A stretch of 64,000 nucleotides of DNA from Nodularia sphaerocarpa UHCC 0038 (GCF_022376295.1 NZ_CP060140.1:1988356-2052355); one strand, 5' to 3'. Positions 27,682-37,465 are shown, counted from the first letter of the stretch. Made by a program: numbers and translations. Notes: a model not told the origin generated them from the sequence alone.

Positions 27682-28191
27682 ATGAACAAAGCATTGAATG
27701 AAACGCTTTCCATCTTAATTGCCGAAAGCATAAAAAGCAAAGCTAAGAAGCCATTTGAGAATGCTTACAAAGCAGTATTAGCCACAGAAAAAGCCAAGTA
27801 TGTTCAGGGATTTTTAGCTGTTGCCCAAATGCCATACCAACCGATTGAACATGGTTGGATAGAATTAAGCAATGCTTCTGTCGATGAATCTGTTGTCAGC
27901 ATTATCGATCCCACTTTACCACACCTGCACAAAACTTCTCCAGAACTTTGGTACTTCGCCGCCCAAAGCTTTACTATTAAGCAATTGAAAGCGATTATTG
28001 AGGAATCTAAAGAAGATTATCCCGAAGATGATCCATTACCCATCTATGGTGATGCACCTTATGAGTATTATGGTGATGTCATGTTGGGTGGTGCGGCATA
28101 TTTAGCAGCTTATCAGGCAGCAGAGGCTAAGTGCAAAGAACTCAGACAATTACACGCCATGACACACACAACAGAATTTAAAACCCTGTAG
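27682..28191 (+). CDS. Hypothetical protein, stop codon within a mobile palindrome
   Basis: 169 residues from ATG 27682. Mostly helical, no signal peptide, with an acidic tract (KEDYPEDDPLPIYGDAPYEYYGD) and an Ala-rich helix (GGAAYLAAYQAAEAKCKEL). No known domain recognised. The last codons run into the 30-bp palindrome at 28187-28216: the TAG stop is the TAG of TGTAGAGACG. The original C-terminus may have been longer or different. The good codon pattern and clean start suggest a functional gene. Confidence 0.65.
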   Translation: MNKALNETLSILIAESIKSKAKKPFENAYKAVLATEKAKYVQGFLAVAQMPYQPIEHGWIELSNASVDESVVSIIDPTLPHLHKTSPELWYFAAQSFTIKQLKAIIEESKEDYPEDDPLPIYGDAPYEYYGDVMLGGAAYLAAYQAAEAKCKELRQLHAMTHTTEFKTL

Positions 28192-28216
28192 AGACGTTGC
28201 ATGCAACGTCTCTACA
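28187..28216. repeat. 30-bp palindrome TGTAGAGACGTTGCA x2 (perfect)
   Basis: Perfect 15-base arms. It provides the stop codon of the upstream gene. Confidence 0.85.
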
Positions 28217-28290
28217 CTGTGGTCTAATTAACCGAAAACTGCTGTAAGTGTCAAAATGAAGAAAGATTAAGCTGCATTCCAAAAAAACGC

Positions 28291-28974
28291 ATGAGTCAAA
28301 CTGCTTTAAATTTAGTGGCAATATCTATCTTTCTCATGACTTTATCAGTGCTGTTGGGGCCATTAATTCATTTGTCCCCAGCCGTTCCAGCACTGGCTAC
28401 CTTTGCTATTTTGGGAATAGCCACTTTTGATAATTTTAGTTTGCAAGGACAAGGAGGGACTATAATATTAGATTGGATTGCGGGTTTTTCTCCTCAACAC
28501 CGCGATCGCATTATCCACCATGAAGCAGGTCATTTTCTCACCGCGCATCTGCTGGATATTCCTGTAACTGGCTATACACTCAGCGCTTGGGAAGCTTGGC
28601 AACAAGGGCAACCAGGACAAGGTGGTGTTAGTTTTGATGATGGTGAATTAGCATCTCAATTAGAACAAGGGACAATCAGCGCCCAAATCCTCGACCGCTA
28701 TTGTACAATTTGGATGGCTGGTATTGCGGCGGAAACTTTAGTTTTTGATCGTGCTGAAGGTGGTGCTGATGATCAAAGCAAGTTAGCTAAAGTCTTAGCA
28801 GGTTTAGGTTTTTCAAAATCAGCTGCTTTGCAGAAACATAAGTTTCATCTTCTCCAAGCCAAAACTTTACTGCAAGAAAATTGGTCTAGTTACGAAGCTT
28901 TAGTTAAATCCATGCAACAACGCGCCTCTGTCAGCGATTGTCAGCAGATAATTGATAATTCAGCATTTTTCTGA
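28291..28974 (+). CDS. Membrane M41-like (FtsH-type) zinc peptidase domain protein without AAA module
   Basis: 227 residues. Two hydrophobic segments lie at about 8-47 (LVAISIFLMTLSVLLGPLIHL, PALATFAILGIATF). Then comes the zinc motif HHEAGHFLTAHLL with His77, Glu78 and His81, as in FtsH (M41) proteases, followed by GYTLSAWEAWQQGQPGQGGVSFDD, MAGIAAETLVF and AEGGADDQSKLAKVL, where an acidic zinc ligand would lie. The AAA+ ATPase domain of FtsH is absent. Such stand-alone proteins occur in cyanobacteria and plants. Whether it cleaves protein is unknown; the motif is intact. Its 3' end overlaps the convergent diguanylate cyclase gene by 15 bases. Confidence 0.8.
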   Translation: MSQTALNLVAISIFLMTLSVLLGPLIHLSPAVPALATFAILGIATFDNFSLQGQGGTIILDWIAGFSPQHRDRIIHHEAGHFLTAHLLDIPVTGYTLSAWEAWQQGQPGQGGVSFDDGELASQLEQGTISAQILDRYCTIWMAGIAAETLVFDRAEGGADDQSKLAKVLAGLGFSKSAALQKHKFHLLQAKTLLQENWSSYEALVKSMQQRASVSDCQQIIDNSAFF

Positions 28975-29994
28975 AGAAACTGCTTTAAGAGGCGAAACCG
29001 AGGAGGAACAGTCACGCCCAATAGCTTGATTACGTCCAGCAGCTTTAGCCTGGAACAAGTATTGATCAGCACGATTGAGTAGTTTGAACCCTTGAACATC
29101 ATCTTCTGCTTGCAAACAGGAAACGCCTAAGCTAATGGTGATATTAATTGCTATTTTACTGTTGATTTTAAACGGTTCCTCGCCAATGATGCGGTTGACA
29201 CGCTTGGCTACTAGCAATGCTTCCTCGCTCTTGGTGTTAGATAAAATCACGACAAATTCCTCTCCACCATAACGGAAGGGAATATCTTGACTCCGCAGAT
29301 TATGGCGCAGACGGTGACATAGTAATTGTAACAGGCGATCGCCAACCAAATGGCCATAGTTATCGTTAACTTGTTTAAAATAGTCTACATCTAAAATAAT
29401 TAAACTCAAGGGATTTCCTTCAGTCCGCGCTTGGATGATTTGTCTGGGTAATTCCCATTCCAAAGCCCGGCGATTATTCATCTCTGTCAACGAATCAGCT
29501 AAGGCGATTGTTGACAATAAATCATTTTTGTGCAGTAAATCGCGATATTTCTGAGCTTTCCGCACACCCACCATCACTTGAGCTAACAATAGAGTATGAT
29601 GTGCAGTTGTACCCGTGAAATTACAATCTGTTTTTGCCTCAGCAACCTGCCAAATATAAGCGTCAGCGCCTTGGCTGAGTGCATTTGCAGTCATTTCTAA
29701 TTCCCACTCCCAGTCCTGCTGATTTCTCGCAGCCAGATGTTGGGGACGATCTTCTAAAAGAATACAATATATCCAGGATATCTGAGTCTGGGTTTTCAGC
29801 CAACGGCAGAGTTCCATACTGCCCACCAGACTAGCCTGTGCAATTATAACATCCGGCGGTGCAATTTGAATGTGCGACACTGCCTGATCAATATCCATGA
29901 TAACTTCTATACTAGAATCGCTGACATCCAGGAGATTATGCGGAAGTGTCGCCAGAAAATTATTACTTCCAAAGACCAGAATAGAAATTTTCAT
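28960..29994 (-). CDS. Diguanylate cyclase (pseudo-receiver + GGDEF)
   Basis: 344 residues. Residues about 1-130 resemble a response-regulator receiver (KISILVFGSNN, PPDVIIAQASLVG), but the phospho-acceptor position after strand 3 appears to be Gln (IIAQ), so phosphorylation is unlikely. A short helical linker leads to the GGDEF domain at about 175-330: DSLTEMNNRRALEWEL, LIILDVDYFKQVNDNYGHLVGDRLL and the signature RYGGEEF near 242. RSQD five residues before the GG doublet is an intact inhibitory I-site. So an active cyclase making cyclic di-GMP, with product inhibition, is expected. ATG 29994. Confidence 0.92.
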   Translation of the reverse strand: MKISILVFGSNNFLATLPHNLLDVSDSSIEVIMDIDQAVSHIQIAPPDVIIAQASLVGSMELCRWLKTQTQISWIYCILLEDRPQHLAARNQQDWEWELEMTANALSQGADAYIWQVAEAKTDCNFTGTTAHHTLLLAQVMVGVRKAQKYRDLLHKNDLLSTIALADSLTEMNNRRALEWELPRQIIQARTEGNPLSLIILDVDYFKQVNDNYGHLVGDRLLQLLCHRLRHNLRSQDIPFRYGGEEFVVILSNTKSEEALLVAKRVNRIIGEEPFKINSKIAINITISLGVSCLQAEDDVQGFKLLNRADQYLFQAKAAGRNQAIGRDCSSSVSPLKAVSSEKC

Positions 29995-30109
29995 TACTGT
30001 GCTTTATGCCCTATTTCAAGCTAAAATTTACTGTTTTTTGCGAATATCAAATACAACGGTATATAGGTCAAAGGGAAATTATCCTATTTTTGAGAGTATA
30101 AACTCCAAA

Positions 30110-30228
30110 TAAGGAGGTCGGCGTAAATAAATAGCTAGGGTCGTCATTTGTCATTTGTCATGAGTAAGAATTTTAGTCCTGTTTAGGAGTCGTAACATAG
30201 TTTGGTTTATTCATGCTTACCTACTTAA
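30110..30228. repeat. MITE-like element (CTAAGTAGGT family), copy 2
   Basis: Reverse-orientation copy of 11722-11847: it contains GTCGGCGTAAATAAA at the left and 'catagtttggtttattcatg' plus TTACCTACTTAA at the right. The ends are more diverged than in copy 1. Confidence 0.65.
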
Positions 30229-30518
30229 TTAAACTTCGGTAACTCTTAGTAATCATAATTAGTTTGGGGAGTGGTTACATTTTTTAACACTAGAAACATG
30301 ATGCATTGCCCCACTTAACAGTATTAGTTTGATTGAACATTATGAATGATTACCAATAATTACACAATCAAAAACCTTATATTTACGTATTTTTTATGGT
30401 AAAATTTGAGATATAATCCTTCATTAACGATAAATAAATTGGTGAATATAGAGCATTTCCTAGTGTAGTGAGGTACAAATTCATCTGTATTTATCTGTAT
30501 TTATCTGTATTTATCTGT

Positions 30519-30550
30519 GTAGCCTACGGCAAGCCGCTAACGCGTCTATA
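30519..30550. repeat. TAGCCTACGGCAAGCCGCTAA micro-repeat inside an ATCTGTG repeat
   Basis: The micro-repeat interrupts TTATCTGTG...TATCTGTGGTCG; the empty host repeat can be seen at 31171-31207. Confidence 0.65.
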
Positions 30551-30752
30551 TCTGTGGTCGAATAAATCTTAGGCAATATGCCCCTACGATGGAGGTGGAA
30601 ATCGCTTCACAGATAAGATTATTTAATTGATTGGATAAAACTAATAAGAAACCTTTAACTTTTGCCGATTAAAGGAACGGAAATATGAGAATTATCTGGG
30701 TTTGATCTAGCTAGTGCTATAGAAAAATTTTCGCAAAAATTTTAGGTGATCA

Positions 30753-30953
30753 TCAATAACCTTCAATATGAAAACCAGCAGCAACAATTACCTGTTTAAT
30801 TGATTCTTCAGCAGCAGAAGATTCCACAGTGACAGTTTTATCTTGAACATTCACATCTACTAAAGCATTAGGCTCCATAACCTGAATAGATTCGGTGATT
30901 TTTGCCGCACAATTATCACAAGCAATATCCGGAACTTTGAGTTTGAGTGCCAT
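30753..30953 (-). CDS. HMA-domain metal-binding protein (copper chaperone-like)
   Basis: 66 residues from ATG 30953; a longer open frame upstream overlaps alaS and is rejected. The sequence is one heavy-metal-associated domain: the beta strand MALKLKVPDIA, the metal site CDNC (Cys12 and Cys15), helix AAKITESIQVM, VDVNVQDKTVTVES, then a second helix and GFHIEGY. Cyanobacterial Atx1-type proteins of this size carry Cu(I) to P-type ATPases, but the usual MxCxxC is IACDNC here. No ATPase gene is adjacent. It diverges from alaS. Confidence 0.88.
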   Translation of the reverse strand: MALKLKVPDIACDNCAAKITESIQVMEPNALVDVNVQDKTVTVESSAAEESIKQVIVAAGFHIEGY

Positions 30954-31306
30954 AACTGACCCTGATCTATGAATTTTAGTTTTGTTCACCAAACCAATAA
31001 TATGCATATAGATAGCGATCGCACATCTAACTAAAGTTAGGTCATTGTCAAACTTACTGATAGCGAAGTATACAATGCCTGTAGAAAACAGCCCACGGGC
31101 AAAAATGGCTGGCAGTAAACTCAAACAAAATGCCAAAATATAAATACAGCAGCCTTCATTGAGATAAATTAAAGAGTTATCTGTGTTTATCTGTGTCCAT
31201 CTGTGGTTGATTTTCTTTTGATATCCCAACCTATGGCATAGAGACCCTATCCTGCGCCATACTTTTTCTGTAAAAACGACTATTATTGAAACTAATTTTT
31301 CAACCC
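30954..31306. other. Divergent promoter region between the HMA gene and alaS
   Basis: It contains an uninterrupted copy of the ATCTGTG host repeat (TTATCTGTGTTTATCTGTGTCCATC, 31170-31205). The rest is unremarkable; no gene is supported. Confidence 0.4.
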
Positions 31307-33949
31307 ATGCCTTCAAATCCCCAGAAACTCAGTGGTAATGCAATTCGCGACATATTTCTTAACTTCTTTGCCGAAAGAGGACACCAAATTCTCCCCAGCG
31401 CCTCCCTCGTCCCAGAAGATCCCACAGTGCTGCTGACGATTGCGGGGATGTTACCATTTAAACCGATATTCTTAGGACAGCGCACAGCAGAATTTAATCG
31501 CGCTACCACATCGCAAAAGTGCATCCGTACCAACGACATCGAAAACGTGGGACGCACCAAACGCCATCATACATTTTTTGAGATGTTGGGTAATTTCAGC
31601 TTTGGGGATTATTTTAAACCACAAGCGATCGCCTGGGGCTGGGAATTATCAACTCAAGTTTTCGGCTTACCACCAGAAAAGCTCGTTGTCAGCGTCTTTG
31701 AGGATGATGATGAAGCTTATGATATTTGGCGCGATGATATTGGCGTACCCGAAGCTAGAATTAAGCGCATGGGCGAAGATGATAACTTTTGGGTATCTGG
31801 ACACACAGGCCCTTGTGGTCCTTGTTCGGAAATTTATTATGATTTTCACCCCGAATTGGGAGATGAAAATATTGATTTAGAAGACGATACCCGGTTTATC
31901 GAGTTTTATAATCTCGTGTTTATGCAATATAACCGGGATGCTGAAGGTAATTTAACACCTCTGCAAAACAAAAACATCGATACCGGCATGGGTTTGGAAA
32001 GGATGGCGCAAATCCTCCAACAAGTCCCGAATAACTACGAAACTGATTTAATTTTCCCGATTATCGAGACAGCAGCCCAAATTGCCGGCATTGATTACCA
32101 CAAAAGCGACGAAACCACCAAAGTTTCCTTAAAAGTTATTGGTGATCATGTCCGTTCTGTGGTACAAATGATAGCTGATGAAATTCGCGCCTCCAATGTG
32201 GGACGGGGTTATGTGCTGCGGCGATTAATTCGGCGGGTGGTACGTCATGGGCGATTATTGGGAATTACCAGTGAATTTATTACCCAAGTTGCCGAAACTG
32301 CAATTTCTCTTTCAGAATCAGCTTATCCCAATGTTCGCCAACGGGAAGCAGCAATTAAAGCGGAGTTGCAACGAGAAGAAGCCAATTTCCTGAGAACTTT
32401 GGATAGAGGCGAGAAACTTTTAGAGGAAATCATCCAAGAGGTGAAACAGCAAGGTAAAACCTCTATTAGCGGTGAAAGTGCCTTTACTTTATATGATACC
32501 TTTGGTTTTCCCCTGGAACTGACCCAAGAAATCGCTGAAGAAAATCAGCTAACTGTGGATGAAGCCGGATTTAACGCCGAAATGCAAAAGCAGGTGGAAC
32601 GTGCCAAAGCTGCCCACGAAACCATTGATTTAACTGTGCAAGGTTCTCTGGATAAGTTAGCCGAACACATCCAAGCTACAGAATTTATCGGTTATACCCA
32701 ACCTGCGGCGACAGCGAAAGTCGAAGCCATATTAATAGATGGTATTGCCCAAGAGGATGCAGAAGCCGGGACAGAAATTCAAATTGTTCTCAACCAAACT
32801 CCATTTTATGCCGAGTCTGGGGGACAAATTGGGGATAAAGGTTATATCTCCGGTGATGGTGTGGTGGTGCGTGTGGAAGATGTGAAAAGAGAATCTGACT
32901 TTTTTATCCACTTTGGACGCATCGAACGCGGTACAATCCGAGTAGGAGATACAGTGACTGCTCAAATTGATGGGACCTGTCGTCGTCGCGCTGAAGCTAA
33001 CCATACTGCAACCCATTTATTACAAGCGGCGTTAAAGAAACTTGTGGATGATAGTATATCTCAAGCCGGTTCTTTGGTTTCCTTTGATAGATTGCGGTTT
33101 GACTTTAACTGTCCCCGTGGTTTGACAGCAGCAGAAGTGGAACAAGTTGAAGCCCAGGTAAATACTTGGATTGCTGAGGCACATACTGCAAACATAGAAG
33201 TATTACCTATAGCAGAGGCTAAGGCTAGGGGTGCTGTGGCGATGTTTGGGGAAAAATACGGAGAAGAAGTGCGGGTGATTGATTTCCCTAGCGTCTCAAT
33301 GGAACTCTGCGGTGGAACTCACGTAAGTAATACTGCGGAAATTGGCATCTTTAAAATTATCTCCGAGGCGGGTGTGGCTTCTGGGGTGCGACGCATTGAG
33401 GCTGTATCTGGTCCAGCGATCTTGGATTATCTCAATGTTCGGGATAAAGTAGTTAAGGATTTAAGCGATCGCTTTAAAGTTAAACCGGAAGAATTACCAG
33501 AGAGAATAACTACTCTGCAAACTGAACTGAGAAATAGTGAGAAACAATTAGCTACACTGAAATCACAATTGGCGATCGCTAAATCAGACAGTCTGCTGCA
33601 AACAGTAGAATCTGTAGGCGAGTATCAAATTTTGGTAGCGCAAATGGAAGATGTTGACCCGGAATCGTTGAAAACTGCGGCTGAAAGGTTACTGCAAAAA
33701 ATTGGTAACGGTGCTGTGGTGCTGGGTTCGGTTCCCGAAGCCGGGAAGGTGAGTATAGTTGCAGCCTTCAGTGCAGAGGTGAATAAAAAGGGACTGCAAG
33801 CGGGTAAATTTGTCGGTGCTGTAGCGAAGATTTGCGGCGGTGGCGGCGGTGGGAGACCAAATTTAGCCCAAGCCGGCGGACGTGATGCGAGTAAGTTACC
33901 GGAGGCGTTAGCAAAGGCGCACAGTGATTTGCATTCAGCGTTGAGTTAA
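31307..33949 (+). CDS. alaS: Alanyl-tRNA synthetase
   Basis: Charges tRNA-Ala. 880 residues from ATG 31307; an upstream TTG would add seven poor residues. The class II core shows [43 protein letters not shown] motif 2 and GMGLERM motif 3, with [15 protein letters not shown]. The editing domain has [13 protein letters not shown] with CGGTHV downstream (zinc ligands HxxxH and C..H). The C-Ala domain ends in a glycine-rich [16 protein letters not shown]. All parts are intact, so it is a full-length housekeeping enzyme. Confidence 0.97.
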   Translation: MPSNPQKLSGNAIRDIFLNFFAERGHQILPSASLVPEDPTVLLTIAGMLPFKPIFLGQRTAEFNRATTSQKCIRTNDIENVGRTKRHHTFFEMLGNFSFGDYFKPQAIAWGWELSTQVFGLPPEKLVVSVFEDDDEAYDIWRDDIGVPEARIKRMGEDDNFWVSGHTGPCGPCSEIYYDFHPELGDENIDLEDDTRFIEFYNLVFMQYNRDAEGNLTPLQNKNIDTGMGLERMAQILQQVPNNYETDLIFPIIETAAQIAGIDYHKSDETTKVSLKVIGDHVRSVVQMIADEIRASNVGRGYVLRRLIRRVVRHGRLLGITSEFITQVAETAISLSESAYPNVRQREAAIKAELQREEANFLRTLDRGEKLLEEIIQEVKQQGKTSISGESAFTLYDTFGFPLELTQEIAEENQLTVDEAGFNAEMQKQVERAKAAHETIDLTVQGSLDKLAEHIQATEFIGYTQPAATAKVEAILIDGIAQEDAEAGTEIQIVLNQTPFYAESGGQIGDKGYISGDGVVVRVEDVKRESDFFIHFGRIERGTIRVGDTVTAQIDGTCRRRAEANHTATHLLQAALKKLVDDSISQAGSLVSFDRLRFDFNCPRGLTAAEVEQVEAQVNTWIAEAHTANIEVLPIAEAKARGAVAMFGEKYGEEVRVIDFPSVSMELCGGTHVSNTAEIGIFKIISEAGVASGVRRIEAVSGPAILDYLNVRDKVVKDLSDRFKVKPEELPERITTLQTELRNSEKQLATLKSQLAIAKSDSLLQTVESVGEYQILVAQMEDVDPESLKTAAERLLQKIGNGAVVLGSVPEAGKVSIVAAFSAEVNKKGLQAGKFVGAVAKICGGGGGGRPNLAQAGGRDASKLPEALAKAHSDLHSALS

Positions 33950-33961
33950 TTATCTTCTCTT

Positions 33962-33987
33962 GTGGGGCGGGCATCTTGCCTGCCTGA
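33962..33987 (+). repeat. GTGGGGCGGGCATCTTGCCTGCC repeat
   Basis: One diverged copy of the GGGGTGGGCATCTTGCCCGCC hairpin family directly after alaS. It may help end the transcript. Confidence 0.6.
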
Positions 33988-34157
33988 ATCATAAATTCAT
34001 CACCCAATACTTATATTTTGAAGTGACATTAGAATATAATTGCATGGGTGAGCATTGTGTACAATCTTACATGGCTACTAATCTAGCACTTTGTGGCTTT
34101 ATTCAAATCAATTAAGCAAAATCAGCGATTTGTAGTCAGCAAATCAGCTTAATAAAC

Positions 34158-34898
34158 ATGAAATTGTATAGAGTTTATTTCAAGAATATGTTGGAAGAAG
34201 TTGTTTTTGATGCAGATGAAATAGTATTAAAGCGATTAGTTGAAAGTTATAATCTTGGCAAATTAGAAGTTATGATAAATGGCAAAACATACAGTCTTTC
34301 CATTATAGATAAAATAAGAATTTTTCAGATTGATGATCCTGAAGGTTTTCGTAGAGCCAAGTCAAATTTTTTTAATAAATTATTTGGAGAAGAATATTTT
34401 ACAGCAATTAAGTTTGGACGTGATATAACAGATGAATTGATAATCGCGCCTTGGTATGAGAACAGAAGAAAAAATATTAGAGATAATTTCAACAAGACTA
34501 AGGAACCAAAAATATACGTTAACATCAAAAGATTAGAACAACTTAAATCTATCTCAAATTCAAGATTTGATTTATCAAAGCTCATTCAATATTGTGAAGA
34601 GATAAACAAATGTTTTGATAATGATTGTTTGCTATCTGTTGCAATGCTTGTGAGAGCAATAATTGACCATATACCGCCAATATTTAATAAGTCAACATTT
34701 AATGAGGTTGCTAATAATTATGGTTCCAAAAGCTTTCAAGGTTCGATGAAGAATTTAAATAATTCATTGCGTAAAATTGCTGATTCGTATTTACACACAC
34801 ATATTAGAAGTAAAGAAGTTCTTCCTAATGAAATACAGATTGATTTTTCACAAGATTTAGATGTCCTGCTTGGAGAAATATGTAGAATTTTAAAATAG
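34158..34898 (+). CDS. AT-rich orphan protein with helical C-terminus, unknown function
   Basis: 246 residues from ATG 34158. Base composition is much more AT-rich than neighbours (many AAT, ATA, TTT codons), suggesting acquisition. The N-terminal 50 residues look like a small beta domain (KLYRVYFKNMLEEVVFDADEI, EVMINGKTYSLSI). The C-terminal 110 residues are helical (FDNDCLLSVAMLVRAIIDHIPPIF, KNLNNSLRKIADSYLHTHIR, DLDVLLGEICRILK). That pattern resembles C-terminal domains attached to various predicted effector or HEPN-like proteins, but no strict R-x4-6-H motif is present. It is a single gene between repeats. Confidence 0.6.
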   Translation: MKLYRVYFKNMLEEVVFDADEIVLKRLVESYNLGKLEVMINGKTYSLSIIDKIRIFQIDDPEGFRRAKSNFFNKLFGEEYFTAIKFGRDITDELIIAPWYENRRKNIRDNFNKTKEPKIYVNIKRLEQLKSISNSRFDLSKLIQYCEEINKCFDNDCLLSVAMLVRAIIDHIPPIFNKSTFNEVANNYGSKSFQGSMKNLNNSLRKIADSYLHTHIRSKEVLPNEIQIDFSQDLDVLLGEICRILK

Positions 34899-34913
34899 CT
34901 TCTCAATGTTAAT

Positions 34914-35069
34914 AGCCCCAGGCGACTGGAAGTCACGGCTACACAGACAAAACCCGCCTACGCGGGTTAAAAAACCTTCATTTTCTGTTAGTCCGCGCAG
35001 GCGGACTTTGTTTGTATAGCCGCGTTCGCCCTTGGCGTTGCGGAGCAATATTCTAATCGCCTGGGCTTC
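34914..35069. repeat. AGCCCCAGGCGA...TCGCCTGGGCT dispersed repeat, copy 2
   Basis: Terminal inverted repeats AGCCCCAGGCGA and TCGCCTGGGCT enclose two hairpins (ACCCGCCTACGCGGGT; GTCCGCGCAGGCGGAC) and 'cgttcgcccttggcgttgcg'. It lies between an orphan gene and the 3' end of ppsA. Confidence 0.75.
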
Positions 35070-35074
35070 AAAAT

Positions 35075-37465
35075 TTACCTTGAACTTTCAACTTCAGCAA
35101 CTCGCCGCTTCACTGCAATTACACTATCAGGGTTGAGGGAAATGGAATCAATTCCAGCTTCTACGAGAAAAGCCGCAAACTCAGGATTGTCACTAGGTGC
35201 TTGACCGCAGATACCCACCTTACGCTGATTTTCATGAGCAGCTACGATTAAACGGCGGATCATCCCTTTGACTGCTGCGTTACTTTCATCAAATATATAC
35301 GCCAATTGTGAGGAATCTCGATCTACTCCTAAGACTAGCTGGGTTAAATCATTACTACCAATAGAAAAACCGTCAAACCGTTGGGAAAACTCAGCAGCTA
35401 ACTCAATGTTTGAGGGAATTTCTGCCATTACATAAACCTGAAGTTTATTTTCGCCCCGCTTCAAGCCATTTTCTGCCAATACTTGCAAAACTTGATCGGC
35501 TTCTTGGAGAGTGCGACAGAAAGGAATCATCATAATGATATTTGTAAATCCAATTTGTTCACGGGCGCGTTTAATCGCCCGACACTCTAAAGCAAATCCT
35601 TCACGGTAGCGATCGCTATAATAGCGAGATGCACCCCTAAATCCTAACATGGGATTTGCTTCTTTTAACTCAAATTGTTTACCACCAATTAAGTTTGCAT
35701 ACTCATTGGTTTTAAAATCGCTCATTCGCACAATCACCGGACGGGGATATTGAGCAGCTGCAATTTTTGCCATCCCTCGCGCCAAATGATCCACAAAATA
35801 TTCGGTTTTATCTTGATAGCCAAAAGTTAAATTCTGAATCTGTTTACGTGTACCTCTATCTTGCAAATCATCAAAATGCACCAAAGCCATCGGGTGAATT
35901 TTAATAATATTATTGATGATAAATTCCATCCGCGCCAAGCCAATGCCATCACAGGGTAAACGCCACCAGCGCAAAGCCGCCCCCGGACTGGCAATATTTA
36001 GTAATATCTGCGTTTTGGTATGAGGTATATTTTCGACATTTACCTCAGTCTCAGCAAACTGCAAAATGTCCCTATAGATATAGCCTTGGTCGCCTTCAGC
36101 GCAAGAAATGGTAATTTCCTGTTGATCTTGCAAAACTTCCGTCGCCTTATCCGTGCCGACAATCGCCGGAATCCCTAACTCACGGCTGACAATGGCAGCA
36201 TGACAAGTTCTTCCACCGTGGTCTGTGACAATCCCCGCCGCCCGTTTCATCACTGGAACCCAGTCAGGGTCAGTCATTTGCGTGACTAGAATTGCCCCAT
36301 CTTGAAAATCACGGATATCATCGGCAGTTTCAATTAGACATACTTTACCAGATGCGATCGCCTCCCCAATACTCAAGCCCGTCAGGATTTTCTCGCCCTT
36401 TTCTTGCAAACTATAAGTCTTCAAGGCAGCAGCCACTTTTTGCCTCTGCACAGTTTCTGGACGCGCCTGGACAATAAACAAATCTCCCGTTTCTCCATCC
36501 TTCGCCCATTCCATATCCATCGGCTGGTTATAGTGGGTTTCAATCACACTCGCCCAAACAGCTAATTGTAAAATCTCCTGATCTGATAGGACAAAAGTTT
36601 GACGTTCTGCGGGAGATGTGTTAATGTTTTTAGTAGACTCACTACCTCCCTTGGCATAAACTAACTTTTTCTGTTTATCTCCCAAAGTTTTCTCAATCAC
36701 AGGTTGAAAATTATCTGTATTTAGCAAAGGTTTAAACACCCGATATTCATCCGGTGTCACAGTTCCTTGGACAACATTTTCACCTAATCCCCAAGCCGCA
36801 TCAATCAAAACAATATCAGGGAAACCGGTTTCCGTATCAATGGAAAACATCACCCCCGCACTGGCTTGATCAGAGCGTACCATCTTTTGCACACCAATGG
36901 AAAGAGCCACTTTTGTATGCTCAAAACCCTGGGCTTCTCGATAACTAATCGCTCTGTCTGTAAACAATGAAGCGTAGCATTTACGACAGGCATCTAATAA
37001 TTCTACCTCACCTGTGATATTGAGAAAGGTTTCCTGCTGACCGGCAAAACTCGCTTGGGGTAAATCTTCGGCTGTGGCGCTGCTTCTCACGGCGACATCA
37101 ACTTCATGGTTATTGTAGTTTTGACAAAGTTGATGGTAAGCATTTTTAATCGCTGCGGCGATGTCTGCGGGAAATTCAGCAGCTAAGAATAATCGCCGGA
37201 TGGATTTACCAACTTTATCTAAGGGAGTTTTACCGCTTTGCAGTTCTTCTAAATGAGACTGGATTTTCTCTGTGAGTTGATTTGCTGTTAAAAATTGCCA
37301 ATAAGCATCGGCGGTGGTGGCGAAACCATCGGGAACTCGAAGACCTTTGTGTTTGAGGCTGGCTATCATTTCTCCCAAGGAGGCGTTTTTACCGCCTACA
37401 ATGGCGACATCTTCTGATTTGAGGGTTTCAAACCAGCGTATATGGGGGGTTTGGTTGTTTGACAT
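35075..37465 (-). CDS. ppsA: Phosphoenolpyruvate synthase
   Basis: Converts pyruvate + ATP + water to PEP + AMP + phosphate, for gluconeogenesis. 796 residues: the N-terminal ATP-grasp-like domain (VGGKNASLGEMIASL, AVRSSATAEDLPQASFAGQQETFLN), the phospho-carrier His422 in GGRTCHAAIVSRELGIPAIVG, and the C-terminal PEP-binding barrel (GLARMEFI, VIVRMSDFKTNEYANLIGG, MLGFRGASRY, GSNDLTQLVLGVDRDS, GICGQAPS). All motifs are intact. It shares its strand with the small gene and transketolase upstream (gap 131 bases), perhaps one transcript. The spacer carries 'acgcagagg' repeats (37478-37520). Confidence 0.97.
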   Translation of the reverse strand: MSNNQTPHIRWFETLKSEDVAIVGGKNASLGEMIASLKHKGLRVPDGFATTADAYWQFLTANQLTEKIQSHLEELQSGKTPLDKVGKSIRRLFLAAEFPADIAAAIKNAYHQLCQNYNNHEVDVAVRSSATAEDLPQASFAGQQETFLNITGEVELLDACRKCYASLFTDRAISYREAQGFEHTKVALSIGVQKMVRSDQASAGVMFSIDTETGFPDIVLIDAAWGLGENVVQGTVTPDEYRVFKPLLNTDNFQPVIEKTLGDKQKKLVYAKGGSESTKNINTSPAERQTFVLSDQEILQLAVWASVIETHYNQPMDMEWAKDGETGDLFIVQARPETVQRQKVAAALKTYSLQEKGEKILTGLSIGEAIASGKVCLIETADDIRDFQDGAILVTQMTDPDWVPVMKRAAGIVTDHGGRTCHAAIVSRELGIPAIVGTDKATEVLQDQQEITISCAEGDQGYIYRDILQFAETEVNVENIPHTKTQILLNIASPGAALRWWRLPCDGIGLARMEFIINNIIKIHPMALVHFDDLQDRGTRKQIQNLTFGYQDKTEYFVDHLARGMAKIAAAQYPRPVIVRMSDFKTNEYANLIGGKQFELKEANPMLGFRGASRYYSDRYREGFALECRAIKRAREQIGFTNIIMMIPFCRTLQEADQVLQVLAENGLKRGENKLQVYVMAEIPSNIELAAEFSQRFDGFSIGSNDLTQLVLGVDRDSSQLAYIFDESNAAVKGMIRRLIVAAHENQRKVGICGQAPSDNPEFAAFLVEAGIDSISLNPDSVIAVKRRVAEVESSR

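Larger units (their letters stand above)
29995..30752. other. Repeat-rich intergenic region (758 bases)
   Basis: It holds MITE-like copy 2 (30110-30228), an AT-rich part (30230-30460), a 10-base tandem (TTATCTGTAT about four times, 30481-30520), a TAGCCTACGG micro-repeat insert (30519-30550) and a 'tatgcccctac' fragment (30577-30588). No gene is supported. Confidence 0.55.

Noticed and set aside
30954..31316. N-terminal extension of the HMA protein to 187 residues
   Set aside because: The extension overlaps the start of alaS and crosses an ATCTGTG repeat; the HMA domain begins exactly at ATG 30953.
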